Shown: positions 34,303-43,068 of the stretch, one piece after another
Numbering within the stretch: the stretch's first letter is position 1
How the letters are laid out: each line of letters opens with the position of its first letter
Source of the DNA: Larkinella knui
GTDB lineage: Bacteria; Bacteroidota; Bacteroidia; Cytophagales; Spirosomataceae
Assembly: GCF_003858645.1 (NCBI RefSeq)
Contig: NZ_RQJP01000005.1
Location: forward strand, 744,001-808,000
Length of the DNA stretch: 64,000 nt
Direction: 5' to 3'
Program-made: the position numbers and the translations under genes
The notes under the pieces: generated by a model
Told to the model about the DNA's origin: nothing
What the model saw: only the letters and a program-made list of their open reading frames with translations
Database searches by the model: none

Positions 34303-34552
34303 TCGAGCGGGAAGGCAGGAATGAAATTGGCAGAAATACCGCCCTGCGCCCGCCCCGGCAGGCCGAGTTACTTCTTTGCCACACCGTCGATAAGTTAGCT
34401 GTTTTTTTAGAAACAACCGGTTTCAACAAAAGGTAAAACAATCGGCTATATCCGGCTTGTTATGTATTCACGGTATTTGTCCTCCCGGGAACGGGACGTA
34501 AAAAACCGGTCTACTCCAAACGGGTCTTTTTCCAGGCCACTTAACTTTTTGT

Positions 34553-35950
34553 ATGGATTCAACTACGTCTGAGCATTTCGACGCCATCCTGATTGGTGTA
34601 GGACAAGCCGGTAATCCGTTGGCTTCAGCCTTAGCCGGAAAAGGGTGGAAAACCGCCGTTATTGAACGAAAATTTGTGGGCGGCACTTGTGTCAACGTGG
34701 GCTGCACACCGACCAAAACCTTGATTGCTTCCGCCCAGGTGGCCTACCTGGCCCGCCGTTCGTCGGAGTTTGGTATCGAAACCGGCGCGGTACGGGTTGA
34801 CCTCAAAAAGGTGATGGAACGCAAAAATAAGATGGTCGAAACCTCGCGGGAGAACATTGAAGACAACCTCGCGCAGACGGAAAATCTGACTCTTATTTTT
34901 GGCGAAGCCCGTTTCATCGGCACCAGGCAGGTAGAAGTTTCGCTGCCTGACGGCCAAAAACGGACTTTGACGGCAAATTCCATTTTTATCAATTCGGGAA
35001 GTAGGCCTCGCCAGCCGGATCTGGCGGGGCTGGACCGGGTTCCGTGGCTGACCTCGACGTCGATCATGGAATTGGAGGATGTTCCGGCGCACCTGATGAT
35101 TCTCGGTGGCGGTTACATCAGTCTGGAATTCGGCCAGATGTTCCGGCGTTTCGGCAGCAACGTCACGATCATCGAGCAGGGCGATCAGCTTCTGAGTCGG
35201 GAAGACAGCGATGTGGCGGACGAAATGACCAAAATTTTGACCGATGAAGGCATTGAAGTTTACGTAAATACAGAGGTGCACCAGGTGAGTCAGGCCCGCG
35301 ACGGAACGATTGAATTACAACTGTCGACCGGTTTGAAAGCAACCCGGCTAACCGGAACTCATTTGCTGGTGGCCGTTGGTCGGGTGCCCAATACCGAAGC
35401 CCTCAATCTGACCGCGACCGGGGTGGAAACCGATGAAAAAGGACACATTACAGTCAATGATCGTCTGGAAACCAGCCAACCCGGTATTTATGCGCTCGGC
35501 GATTGCAAGGGCGGACCGGAGTTTACGCATATTTCGTACGATGATTACCGGATTGTCAGGCAGAATCTGCTGGAAAATGGTCAGGCAAGCCTGGCTGGCC
35601 GGCTGGTTCCTTATACCGTTTTTACCGACCCGCAACTGGGCCGCATCGGGTTGAGCGAACAGGAAGCCCGGCGGCAGGGAAAAAACATTAAGATAGCCAC
35701 ATTGCCCATGACTTCGGTGGCCCGCGCCCAGCAGATGGGCCAGACCCGGGGGCTGATGAAAGTGGTAATCGATGCACAAACCGACCAGCTTCTCGGCGCG
35801 GCCATTTTAGGCGCAGAAGGTGGTGAAATCATGACCGTTGTGCAGATAGCCATGATGGGCCAACTACCGTTTCAGCGGATTCGGGACGCCATTTTCGCCC
35901 ACCCGACGCTGGCGGAATCGCTCAATAATTTATTGACCAAGATTACCTGA
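34553..35950 (+). CDS. FAD-dependent pyridine nucleotide-disulfide oxidoreductase (mercuric-reductase-like)
   Basis: 465 residues, class I flavoprotein disulfide reductase fold. The N-terminal FAD motif (DAILIGVGQAGNPLA), the redox disulfide C46-x4-C51 in GGTCVNVGCTPTK, the NAD(P)H Rossmann (ILGGGYISLEFGQMF), GIYALGDCKGGPEF and the C-terminal His-Glu base pair in HPTLAESL (His450, Glu456) are all present. It lacks the NmerA heavy-metal domain and the C-terminal vicinal Cys pair of true MerA, so mercury reduction is unlikely. The stop codon lies 5 nt before the egtB start and egtD follows, so all three form one operon. The context suggests a low-molecular-weight thiol or disulfide substrate, for example ergothioneine-related. 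Alternatively it resembles RclA-type stress reductases. Confidence 0.9.
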   Translation: MDSTTSEHFDAILIGVGQAGNPLASALAGKGWKTAVIERKFVGGTCVNVGCTPTKTLIASAQVAYLARRSSEFGIETGAVRVDLKKVMERKNKMVETSRENIEDNLAQTENLTLIFGEARFIGTRQVEVSLPDGQKRTLTANSIFINSGSRPRQPDLAGLDRVPWLTSTSIMELEDVPAHLMILGGGYISLEFGQMFRRFGSNVTIIEQGDQLLSREDSDVADEMTKILTDEGIEVYVNTEVHQVSQARDGTIELQLSTGLKATRLTGTHLLVAVGRVPNTEALNLTATGVETDEKGHITVNDRLETSQPGIYALGDCKGGPEFTHISYDDYRIVRQNLLENGQASLAGRLVPYTVFTDPQLGRIGLSEQEARRQGKNIKIATLPMTSVARAQQMGQTRGLMKVVIDAQTDQLLGAAILGAEGGEIMTVVQIAMMGQLPFQRIRDAIFAHPTLAESLNNLLTKIT

Positions 35951-35955
35951 AAACA

Positions 35956-37158
35956 ATGATACAACACACGGTTTTAGCCGTAACCGATACACTTCCAGAT
36001 GCTTATCAACGGGTGAGAAGCTGGACGGGGCAGATTTGCGCTTCGCTGGAAACCGAGGATTATGTCGTGCAGCCCGCAGCCGATATCAGCCCGCCCAAGT
36101 GGCATTTAGGACATACCACCTGGTTTTGGGAAACCTTCGTGCTGGTACCCCACCAGCCCCAATACCGCATTTTTCACGACGACTTTAGTTTTGTCTTTAA
36201 CAGCTATTATGAATCGGTAGGCCGGCGGGTGTTGCGTACGCAGCGCGGCAACCTGAGCCGCCCCACGGTGGCTGAGGTATACCGGTATCGGGCTTACGTC
36301 GACGAAGCGATGACCCGGTTTCTAAGCACGCAGGAACTGACACCGGAACTCCGAAACTTGATCGAATTGGGTCTCAATCATGAACAGCAGCATCAGGAAT
36401 TGTTGATTACGGACATAAAATACATGTTGGGGCACAATCCTCTGTTTCCTGAAATCGAAATGCCGGTGAACGAACACCGGATGGATCAGCCTACTTTACC
36501 GGTGAAGCTACCGGAAGGCGTCTATACGATTGGTCATCAAACCGAATCCGGCGGTTTCTGTTTCGACAATGAACTGGGGGCCCACAAGGTGTATCTGAAC
36601 GGAGCCACTCTCAGCGGACAGCTGGTAACGAATGCGGACTACCTGGAATTTATTGACGCCGGTGGTTACCAACAGTTTCAGCACTGGTTATCGGATGGCT
36701 GGGCCTGGGTTAAAGCCAATCAGATCGAAGCTCCGCTGTATTGGCATCGGCTAGACGGACAGTGGCACGCCTATACCTTTGCCGGTCTTCAACCGGTCGA
36801 TCCCGATTTGCCGGTTTGCCACGTCAGTTATTACGAGGCTGATGCCTACGCCCGCTGGCGTGGTCTGCGGTTGCCCACCGAAGCCGAATGGGAAGCCGCA
36901 GCCGTCGACGCGGGCGGTCATCACCTGGCGTGGGGGCTGCGTTGGGAATGGACGGGTTCGGCGTATCTGCCCTACCCCGGTTTTACCACCGCCGAGGGAG
37001 CCGTGGGGGAATACAATGGTAAATTTATGAGCGGTCAGATGGTTTTGCGGGGTGCTTCCGTGGCCACGCCCGAAGGACACAGCCGACCGACTTACCGGAA
37101 TTTTTTTCAACCCGACAAACGATGGCAATATACCGGAATCCGGTTGGCAGTCAGCTGA
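35956..37158 (+). CDS. egtB: Ergothioneine biosynthesis protein EgtB (sulfoxide synthase)
   Basis: 400 residues. The N-terminal DinB-like helical domain has the iron ligands in PPKWHLGHTTWFWE (His50/His53) and NHEQQHQELL (His142, His146). The C-terminal FGE-sulfatase-type domain holds HVSYYEADAYARWRGLRLPTE and closes with YTGIRLAVS. EgtB is an Fe(II)/O2 enzyme that joins hercynine with a thiol (gamma-Glu-Cys or Cys) in ergothioneine synthesis. It is 5 nt after the FAD reductase and 26 nt before egtD. No egtC or egtE is in the window, so the C-S lyase must be elsewhere. Confidence 0.95.
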   Translation: MIQHTVLAVTDTLPDAYQRVRSWTGQICASLETEDYVVQPAADISPPKWHLGHTTWFWETFVLVPHQPQYRIFHDDFSFVFNSYYESVGRRVLRTQRGNLSRPTVAEVYRYRAYVDEAMTRFLSTQELTPELRNLIELGLNHEQQHQELLITDIKYMLGHNPLFPEIEMPVNEHRMDQPTLPVKLPEGVYTIGHQTESGGFCFDNELGAHKVYLNGATLSGQLVTNADYLEFIDAGGYQQFQHWLSDGWAWVKANQIEAPLYWHRLDGQWHAYTFAGLQPVDPDLPVCHVSYYEADAYARWRGLRLPTEAEWEAAAVDAGGHHLAWGLRWEWTGSAYLPYPGFTTAEGAVGEYNGKFMSGQMVLRGASVATPEGHSRPTYRNFFQPDKRWQYTGIRLAVS

Positions 37159-37184
37159 CTACCGAACCGAATCGACCCGATCAA

Positions 37185-38183
37185 ATGGAGAAATCAAACG
37201 CGGTTTCGGCTCACTTTCCGGAAATCCTGAGTGAACTGGCTACTGAAGTTAAGCATGGTCTGGCAAAAACGCCCAAACGGCTATCATCGCGTTTCTTTTA
37301 CGACGATGAAGGCAGTCGCCTGTTTGAAGAAATCATGCATTTGCCCGAATATTATCTGACGCGCTCGGAATATGAAATTCTGGAAACCCATAAAGACGAG
37401 TTACTCCGGGTGTTTTCGGCCGGTGACCGGCCTTTTGAGTTGATTGAATTAGGAGCTGGCGACGGACTGAAGACGAAAGTATTGTTGGGTCATTTCTGGT
37501 CAGAAAAGGCAAATTTTACGTACGCACCGGTGGATATTTCCCGGGCCGCCGTGGATAAACTGGCCGACGATATTCGGAAAAAATGGCCCCAGATGGAGAT
37601 TCAACCCCAGCACGACGATTATTTCAATGCCATTGAACGGCTGTCGAACCGCTCGCCAACCCGGCAGGACCGCCCTCGGCTGGTGGTGCTTTTTCTGGGG
37701 TCGAACATCGGTAATTTTTCCCCGGCCGAAGCGGCCGACTTTTTTGGGAAGATCAGCCAGTCGCTGCAACCGGGGGATCTGGTGCTGACGGGCTTCGATT
37801 TGCAGAAACATCCGGCCGTCATTCATGCGGCCTATAACGACCGCCAGGGACTGACAAAAGCCTTCAATCTGAACTTGCTCCGGCGCATCAATCGCGAGCT
37901 GGAGGCCAATTTTGACCTGTCGGCTTTCGACCACTACGAGACGTATAACCCCGAAACCGGTGAAGCTCGAAGCTACATCGTTAGTCAGAAAGAGCAGACG
38001 GTTTTGATCGGCAACCTGAACCAGCGGGTGCATTTTGACTACGGCGAAATCATTCACACCGAGATTTCCCGCAAATTTACGAGAGCCGGTATCGAGCAGT
38101 TGGCCCAGCAAGCCGGATTTAAACTCAGCCACTGGCTGACCGATTGCAAACACTATTTCGCCGATGTGATTTTCAGGAAATAA
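37185..38183 (+). CDS. egtD: L-histidine N-alpha-methyltransferase EgtD
   Basis: 332 residues from the ATG at 37185. An in-frame start at 37122 lies within egtB and is less likely. The SAM domain is marked by GSRLFEEIMHLPEYYLTR, LIELGAGDGLKTKVLLG, LFLGSNIGNF and AYNDRQGLTKAFNLN, the typical EgtD (DUF2260-type) series. It trimethylates histidine to hercynine, the substrate of EgtB. The gene pair with egtB makes ergothioneine synthesis the function of this operon. Cytoplasmic. It is followed closely, on the opposite strand, by the EamA gene. Confidence 0.95.
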   Translation: MEKSNAVSAHFPEILSELATEVKHGLAKTPKRLSSRFFYDDEGSRLFEEIMHLPEYYLTRSEYEILETHKDELLRVFSAGDRPFELIELGAGDGLKTKVLLGHFWSEKANFTYAPVDISRAAVDKLADDIRKKWPQMEIQPQHDDYFNAIERLSNRSPTRQDRPRLVVLFLGSNIGNFSPAEAADFFGKISQSLQPGDLVLTGFDLQKHPAVIHAAYNDRQGLTKAFNLNLLRRINRELEANFDLSAFDHYETYNPETGEARSYIVSQKEQTVLIGNLNQRVHFDYGEIIHTEISRKFTRAGIEQLAQQAGFKLSHWLTDCKHYFADVIFRK

Positions 38184-38199
38184 ACGGGTGGTGTTTGCT

Positions 38200-38622
38200 T
38201 CATTCCCGCGCCAGGGCAATCAGAACCGCTCCGATGGCCATCAGAAGTGCCCCGGCAATGACCTGCACGTTTATTTTTTCCTTTAGAAAAATAACGGCCA
38301 GAATAATGGTGAATACGAGCGAAACCTTGTCCAGCGGTGACGTCCGGGCGGCATCTCCTAATTTTAACGCCCGGAATGAAAGCAGCGACGATATGCAGGT
38401 GATAATACCGGCCAGAACCAGATAAATCCATACCCGGCGGTCGATGCGGCTAACCTCCGGGAGATTACCCTGGCCAATCACGACACCCCAGGAAACCAGC
38501 AGGATACAAACCGACTGAATGGCAAAGGCCAAACTGGAGTCCACCTGTTTAATCCCCGCTTTGGAGAGAGTGACCACCACCGCGGATGACAGGGCGGCCA
38601 GCAATGAAAAGAGAACCCACAT
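38200..38622 (-). CDS. Single-domain EamA/DMT transporter
   Basis: 140 residues, five predicted membrane helices, the length of one EamA domain. Usual members have two domains of 10 helices. Single-domain forms work as dimers. LSSAVVVTLSKAGIKQVDSS and FRALKLGDAARTSPLDKVS are the family signatures near the middle, and the C-terminus is a typical helix 5 (VIAGALLMAIGAVLIAL). Substrate unknown. It is convergent with egtD (16-nt gap). Confidence 0.85.
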   Translation of the reverse strand: MWVLFSLLAALSSAVVVTLSKAGIKQVDSSLAFAIQSVCILLVSWGVVIGQGNLPEVSRIDRRVWIYLVLAGIITCISSLLSFRALKLGDAARTSPLDKVSLVFTIILAVIFLKEKINVQVIAGALLMAIGAVLIALARE

Positions 38623-38943
38623 TAGATTGAATGAGAAAAGTACAGGTTAATAAGCGCCAAAGCGGTTAAAATGATTTAAAAACCGATTGAAAGGATTCCG
38701 ATCATTCTAAAGCGTGTTGCCTCTGCAGGAAAACCGGTCGGTTTCACCCCGGATTGAGACGATTGACCTCCGAAGGAAAGGCGTTACATTCCTGGCTATG
38801 ATATACTTAAAATACAACCAGACAGCTGGATACTGGATCATTTGGCCCTGAACTGAAATTTTTCGTGTTATTTTTGAATCGATTGGCAAACAAATCCGGA
38901 ACTGAGCGGTTTTATAATATAGATAAAATATAGAACTTCACGT
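38623..38943. other. 321-nt divergent intergenic region
   Basis: No gene visible. TATTTTTG at 38869-38876 is a candidate -7 element for the small orphan at 38944, with TTG at 38842-38844 at a rather wide spacing. The last 40 nt before the ATG are very AT-rich. The region also must hold the EamA promoter. Confidence 0.4.
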
Positions 38944-39306
38944 ATGAAAATCGCGGTAGAGAAAGGACAGGACAAAGCCGTATTGGCCGACGGTCAGCAC
39001 ACGGTTACCATTACTGACATTGAGGAAGGCGTGAGTGAGTACAAGGGCATTCCTTTTTTTGCGGTCCGCTTCGAGAATGAAGAGGGCTACGTATCGCACC
39101 GATTTTATCAATCTTCGGCGGGCATGCCGGCCATTATCCGTTTGTTCGAAATGGTGGGCGTGAAAGCTCAGGAAGGAAAAGAACTCGATACTAAACAACT
39201 CACTGGCAAGGAGTTGACGATTGAAGTGGGCGAGCGGTCTTACACCGATCCGGAAAACCACAACGAGCGAACCCTGAAACAGGCCGTTAATTTTCTGGCG
39301 AGCTGA
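38944..39306 (+). CDS. Conserved-type hypothetical small protein
   Basis: 120 residues, not assigned. It is a compact mixed alpha/beta protein (VLADGQHTVTITDIEEG, PFFAVRFENEEGYVSHRFY, PAIIRLFEMVG, TIEVGERSYTDPENHNER). It resembles the short single-domain proteins found beside phage recombination genes, but nothing phage-like is near. No signal or membrane segment. It has an intrinsic terminator after it and a candidate promoter before it, so it is an independent unit. Confidence 0.6.
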   Translation: MKIAVEKGQDKAVLADGQHTVTITDIEEGVSEYKGIPFFAVRFENEEGYVSHRFYQSSAGMPAIIRLFEMVGVKAQEGKELDTKQLTGKELTIEVGERSYTDPENHNERTLKQAVNFLAS

Positions 39307-39334
39307 GGATACGAACACCCGGTTTTGAGTCCTG

Positions 39335-39364
39335 AGCCCTGGCAACTGTCAGGGCTTTTTTTTT
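39335..39364 (+). terminator. Intrinsic terminator after the small orphan
   Basis: A 7-bp stem (39335-39341 with 39350-39356, 8-nt loop) is followed by a T run through 39364. It is a strong Rho-independent terminator, 28 nt after the stop. Confidence 0.85.
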
Positions 39365-39489
39365 GATTTTTCTATCCAAACCGGGTACTCCGGACAACTA
39401 AGGGGCGTTTCCGGATACCCTAAAATAGTGACTTGTAGTTGAACACTCCCACACCGGGAGCGTTTAGTACCCAACTGTTACTCAACGTT

Positions 39490-40398
39490 ATGAAAAAAGG
39501 ATGGCTTATTGCGCTTGGCCTGCTGTTGCTGGGTTTTGCTGGCGCGTTTATCTGGTACCAGCGTCAGCAGAAACGGGCGGCTGATGAACCCCACGGTACG
39601 GCATTGACCCCGCGGCTGGAACTGGCTTCGTTTCTGATTACCGACATCGACGACGACCACGTTACCATGAATATGAAGTTGTTGATCGACAATCCCTTGC
39701 CGGTCGGTTTTAAAGCAAAACGAGTTGATTACGAGCTCTATATCGACACGGCGATGGTGATGAAAGACAGCTATCGCAAAACCGTCGAACTGGAAGCCGG
39801 TGACAGCACGATGGTGACGCTGCCCGCTAAACTGTTGTACAAACGGCTGAACTACGTCCTGAAGCAACTGGATAAGCAAAATGTCGATAGCACGGTTTAC
39901 TCCATTCGGTCGACGTTTGATCTGGATGTGCCGGTTTTGGGGCAACGGACGTTTTCGATAAAAACCGACAGGAAGCTGCCGACCCTTTACCTGCCAACCG
40001 TCAAGATTACCGACATTGATTTTGGCAAAATCGGTTTGAAGCGGACCGAACTGGCCGTGAAAGTAGACATCGGAAACCGCAACAAAATACCGTTTAACTT
40101 TAAAGATACGCACTACACCGTCAGCATCGACGACGATGTAGTGGCCGAAGGGGACCAGCCGGAACCCATTCTGATTAAAGAGCAATCGGTTACTCCGGTG
40201 GTTTTTCCGGTAACACTCAAGCCCGGAAAATTCGATAATGTGGCCTTAAAAGCTCTGTTCGACAAGAAACACACCAAGTATCTGATAGAATTCCGGAGCA
40301 AGATGATCAGCAAAGACGGCAACAGCGCGCTGGATGATAGCCAGATCGTCAACCGGATCAAAGGCACACTCGCTGACCTCAAAGATCTGAAAAAGTGA
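39490..40398 (+). CDS. LEA type 2 / WHy-domain membrane-anchored protein
   Basis: 302 residues from the ATG at 39490. A frame to 39439 uses a TTG. A single N-terminal helix (KKGWLIALGLLLLGFAGAFIW) anchors the protein. Two tandem Ig-like WHy/LEA-2 domains follow (LASFLITDIDDDHVTMNMKLLIDNPLP and KITDIDFGKIGLKRTELAVKVDIGNRNKIPF), each with the pattern of a hydrophobic strand, an NP turn and a second strand. Such proteins are linked to desiccation or osmotic stress, but no activity is known. It precedes the YfhO gene by 88 nt and may be co-transcribed with it. Confidence 0.8.
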   Translation: MKKGWLIALGLLLLGFAGAFIWYQRQQKRAADEPHGTALTPRLELASFLITDIDDDHVTMNMKLLIDNPLPVGFKAKRVDYELYIDTAMVMKDSYRKTVELEAGDSTMVTLPAKLLYKRLNYVLKQLDKQNVDSTVYSIRSTFDLDVPVLGQRTFSIKTDRKLPTLYLPTVKITDIDFGKIGLKRTELAVKVDIGNRNKIPFNFKDTHYTVSIDDDVVAEGDQPEPILIKEQSVTPVVFPVTLKPGKFDNVALKALFDKKHTKYLIEFRSKMISKDGNSALDDSQIVNRIKGTLADLKDLKK

Positions 40399-40486
40399 CG
40401 GGCGTAGTTTTCGCCGTGTTAGAAAAAAGCGTTTCTTTACTCGTTATTTCAATAGCTGCCCTGAGCTTCGCATCCATAACGATTGT

Positions 40487-43021
40487 ATGAATTTCAAACG
40501 CTTTCTTCCTCATTTAATAGCCGTCATTGGGTTTGCGGTATTGGCCGTCCTGTATTGCTCGCCCGTTCTGAAGGGCAAACGATTGAACCAACACGATATA
40601 ATCCAGTCGGTTGCGGCTGGCCGCGAGGTGGTCGACTACCACAAGCAAACCGGCGAATGGGCCTGGTGGACCAACAGCATGTTCGGCGGAATGCCCGCCT
40701 ATATGATTTCCGGTGACTACCCAACCAGCCTGACCCACAAACTGGGGCAATACATCAACTTACTACTTCCCGACCCGGCCAATTACATCTGGCTGATGAT
40801 GGTCGGTGCTTTTGTGCTGATGCTGGCGTTGGGCGCTAACGTCTGGCTGTCGGCCGTGGGTGCCATTGCCTATAGTTTTGCGTCTTATGACTTGTTGAGT
40901 CTCGAAGCGGGTCACGTTTCAAAAATACTGGCCCTGGCCTATGCTCCGGCTATTCTGGGGGGCGTCATCATGGCGTTGCGGGGGCGTTACCTTGCCGGAG
41001 CCGCCCTAACGGCTTTATTTCTGGGTCTTGAACTGTATGCCAACCACGTTCAGATTACCTATTATCTGGCCTTCGGTATCGTGATTTACGTGCTGATCGA
41101 GAGCGTCGTAGCCATCCGGGAAGGCCGTGTTCGTCAGCTTCTGCTGGCGTTATCGTCACTGGCCGTAGCCGCCCTGCTGGCCGTCGGAACGCACACCACC
41201 CGTCTCTGGAATGCCGCTGATTATGTGACGGTTACGACCCGTGGAAAATCCGAATTAACCATAACGCCGAAATCCGAAACCGGTGCTCCGGCGGCAACGG
41301 CCCCCAATCCGGCGGGCGGTTTGGATAAAGACTATGCGTTTCAATACAGCTACGGGATTGGTGAAACCTTCACGTTACTCATCCCAAATTATGCCGGTGG
41401 ACCCACCGTAAGTTCGCTCACGACGGATTCGGAAACGTACAAAAAGATGACCGGTATTGGTGTCGATCCGGCGATGGCTCAACAGTTTGTGCAGCAATTG
41501 CCCCTCTATCACGGCAATCTGTATAGCCAGAGCGGTCCGGCTTATGCGGGTGCCATCGTTATTTTCCTGTTCGTGCTTGGTCTGCTCATCGTTCCCGGAC
41601 GTCTGAAATGGTGGGCGCTCGGTATCGCCTTTCTGTACATTGCCTGGGCGTGGGGCAAAAACTTCCCGGCCGTCAATTACCTGTTTTTCGATTATTTTCC
41701 CGGTTTCAACAAGTTTCGGGCCGTTACGATGACACTCACACTGGCGCAACTGCCGCTGGTGATGCTCGGAATTTTGGCCCTCAAACAGATCAGTGACCAG
41801 AAATGGACGGCAACCCAGCTGAACCGGCCTCTACTGATCAGTCTGGGTGCGACGGCCGGTTTGTGCTTGCTGATGGCGCTTGTGCCAACCGTATTTCAAA
41901 GTTTCCGGGGCGGTAACGATGAGATGTTTTTGGGCCAGCTGGAACAGGGGCTGCAAAATAAAAACCTCGCTGAGCAGGTCCTTTCAGCGATGGTCGATGA
42001 CCGCATCAGCATGTTCCGGTCGGATGCATTCCGGTCGGCTATCCTGATTTTTCTGGTGGGTGGATTGATCTGGCTATTCGTTCGGAACCGCATCAAACCG
42101 GTTATTTTCTACCCGGTTTTGCTGGCGCTGGTAATTTTTGACCTCTTCAATGTCGATAAGCGGTATTTCAATAACGATGACTTTGTGAGCAAACAGGCGA
42201 TTCAGGAAACCATTACGCCGACAGCCGCCGACGAACAGATTCTGGCCGACAAAGCGCTCGATTTCCGCGTGCTCGATTTGACCACCAGCTTCATGAGCGA
42301 CGCCAAGGCATCCTATTTTCACAAGTCGCTAGGGGGCTATCACGCGGCTAAAATGCGCCGGTATCAGGAGTTGGCAGAGTTTCAGTTGTATCGGAATCTG
42401 CGGCAAACACCCGGTTCGCCGAATTACAACAACGTGATCAACATGCTGAATACAAGGTATTTCCTCGTGCAACCGCAGTCGGCGAACCCCCAGCAGGCGC
42501 CGGGTCCGCCGGTGGCCCAACCGAATCCGGGTGCGTTGGGAAATGCTTGGTTTGTGAACAACTACCGGCTGGTTCCGAATGCCAACGCCGAAATGCAAGC
42601 CCTTGATAGTCTGAATACGGCGCAAACCGCCGTTGTCGATCAGCGGTTTGCCGAACAACTGAACGGGTTGAACATCCAGCCGGATTCAGCGGCCAACACC
42701 ATTCGGCTGACCAGTTACAAACCCAATGAACTGACCTACGAAAGCAACGCCAGAAGCGAACAACTGGCGGTTTTCTCCGAAATCTATTACAACGTTCGCA
42801 ATGAGTGGAAAGCGACCATCGACGGCAAGGAAGTGCCGCATCTTCGCGCCGATTACGTGCTGCGGGCGATGCGCGTTCCGGCGGGAAAACACACCATTGT
42901 CTTTACATTCGATCCGGTTTCCATCCGCGTTGGAAAAGTGGTCGATCTGATCTGTTCACTACTGATCGTCGCGTTTATCGGGACGGCGGTTTTTATCGAA
43001 AACCGGAAGAAAACCGTTTAA
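40487..43021 (+). CDS. YfhO-family multi-pass membrane protein (GT-C-like)
   Basis: 844 residues with about 12 membrane helices, a large extracytoplasmic loop at 225-345, and a soluble C-terminal part at about 560-800 ending in one more helix (LICSLLIVAFIGTAVFIEN). The family is a GT-C-type membrane protein. In Bacillus subtilis YfhO is needed for glycosylation of lipoteichoic acid. Here it probably transfers sugars from lipid carriers to an envelope polymer or protein. Typical early motif: NQHDIIQSVAAGREVVDYH with GEWAWWTNSMFGGMPAY. Signal-like first helix. Convergent with the P450 gene (47-nt gap). Confidence 0.85.
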   Translation: MNFKRFLPHLIAVIGFAVLAVLYCSPVLKGKRLNQHDIIQSVAAGREVVDYHKQTGEWAWWTNSMFGGMPAYMISGDYPTSLTHKLGQYINLLLPDPANYIWLMMVGAFVLMLALGANVWLSAVGAIAYSFASYDLLSLEAGHVSKILALAYAPAILGGVIMALRGRYLAGAALTALFLGLELYANHVQITYYLAFGIVIYVLIESVVAIREGRVRQLLLALSSLAVAALLAVGTHTTRLWNAADYVTVTTRGKSELTITPKSETGAPAATAPNPAGGLDKDYAFQYSYGIGETFTLLIPNYAGGPTVSSLTTDSETYKKMTGIGVDPAMAQQFVQQLPLYHGNLYSQSGPAYAGAIVIFLFVLGLLIVPGRLKWWALGIAFLYIAWAWGKNFPAVNYLFFDYFPGFNKFRAVTMTLTLAQLPLVMLGILALKQISDQKWTATQLNRPLLISLGATAGLCLLMALVPTVFQSFRGGNDEMFLGQLEQGLQNKNLAEQVLSAMVDDRISMFRSDAFRSAILIFLVGGLIWLFVRNRIKPVIFYPVLLALVIFDLFNVDKRYFNNDDFVSKQAIQETITPTAADEQILADKALDFRVLDLTTSFMSDAKASYFHKSLGGYHAAKMRRYQELAEFQLYRNLRQTPGSPNYNNVINMLNTRYFLVQPQSANPQQAPGPPVAQPNPGALGNAWFVNNYRLVPNANAEMQALDSLNTAQTAVVDQRFAEQLNGLNIQPDSAANTIRLTSYKPNELTYESNARSEQLAVFSEIYYNVRNEWKATIDGKEVPHLRADYVLRAMRVPAGKHTIVFTFDPVSIRVGKVVDLICSLLIVAFIGTAVFIENRKKTV

Positions 43022-43068
43022 AATACGCAATCACGTACCAATACGTTGCGCCAAAAAAACGGTTTGGA

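Noticed and set aside
34553-35950. Mercury resistance (MerA)
   Set aside because: No NmerA domain and no C-terminal Cys pair, and no other mer gene nearby; the operon partners are ergothioneine genes.
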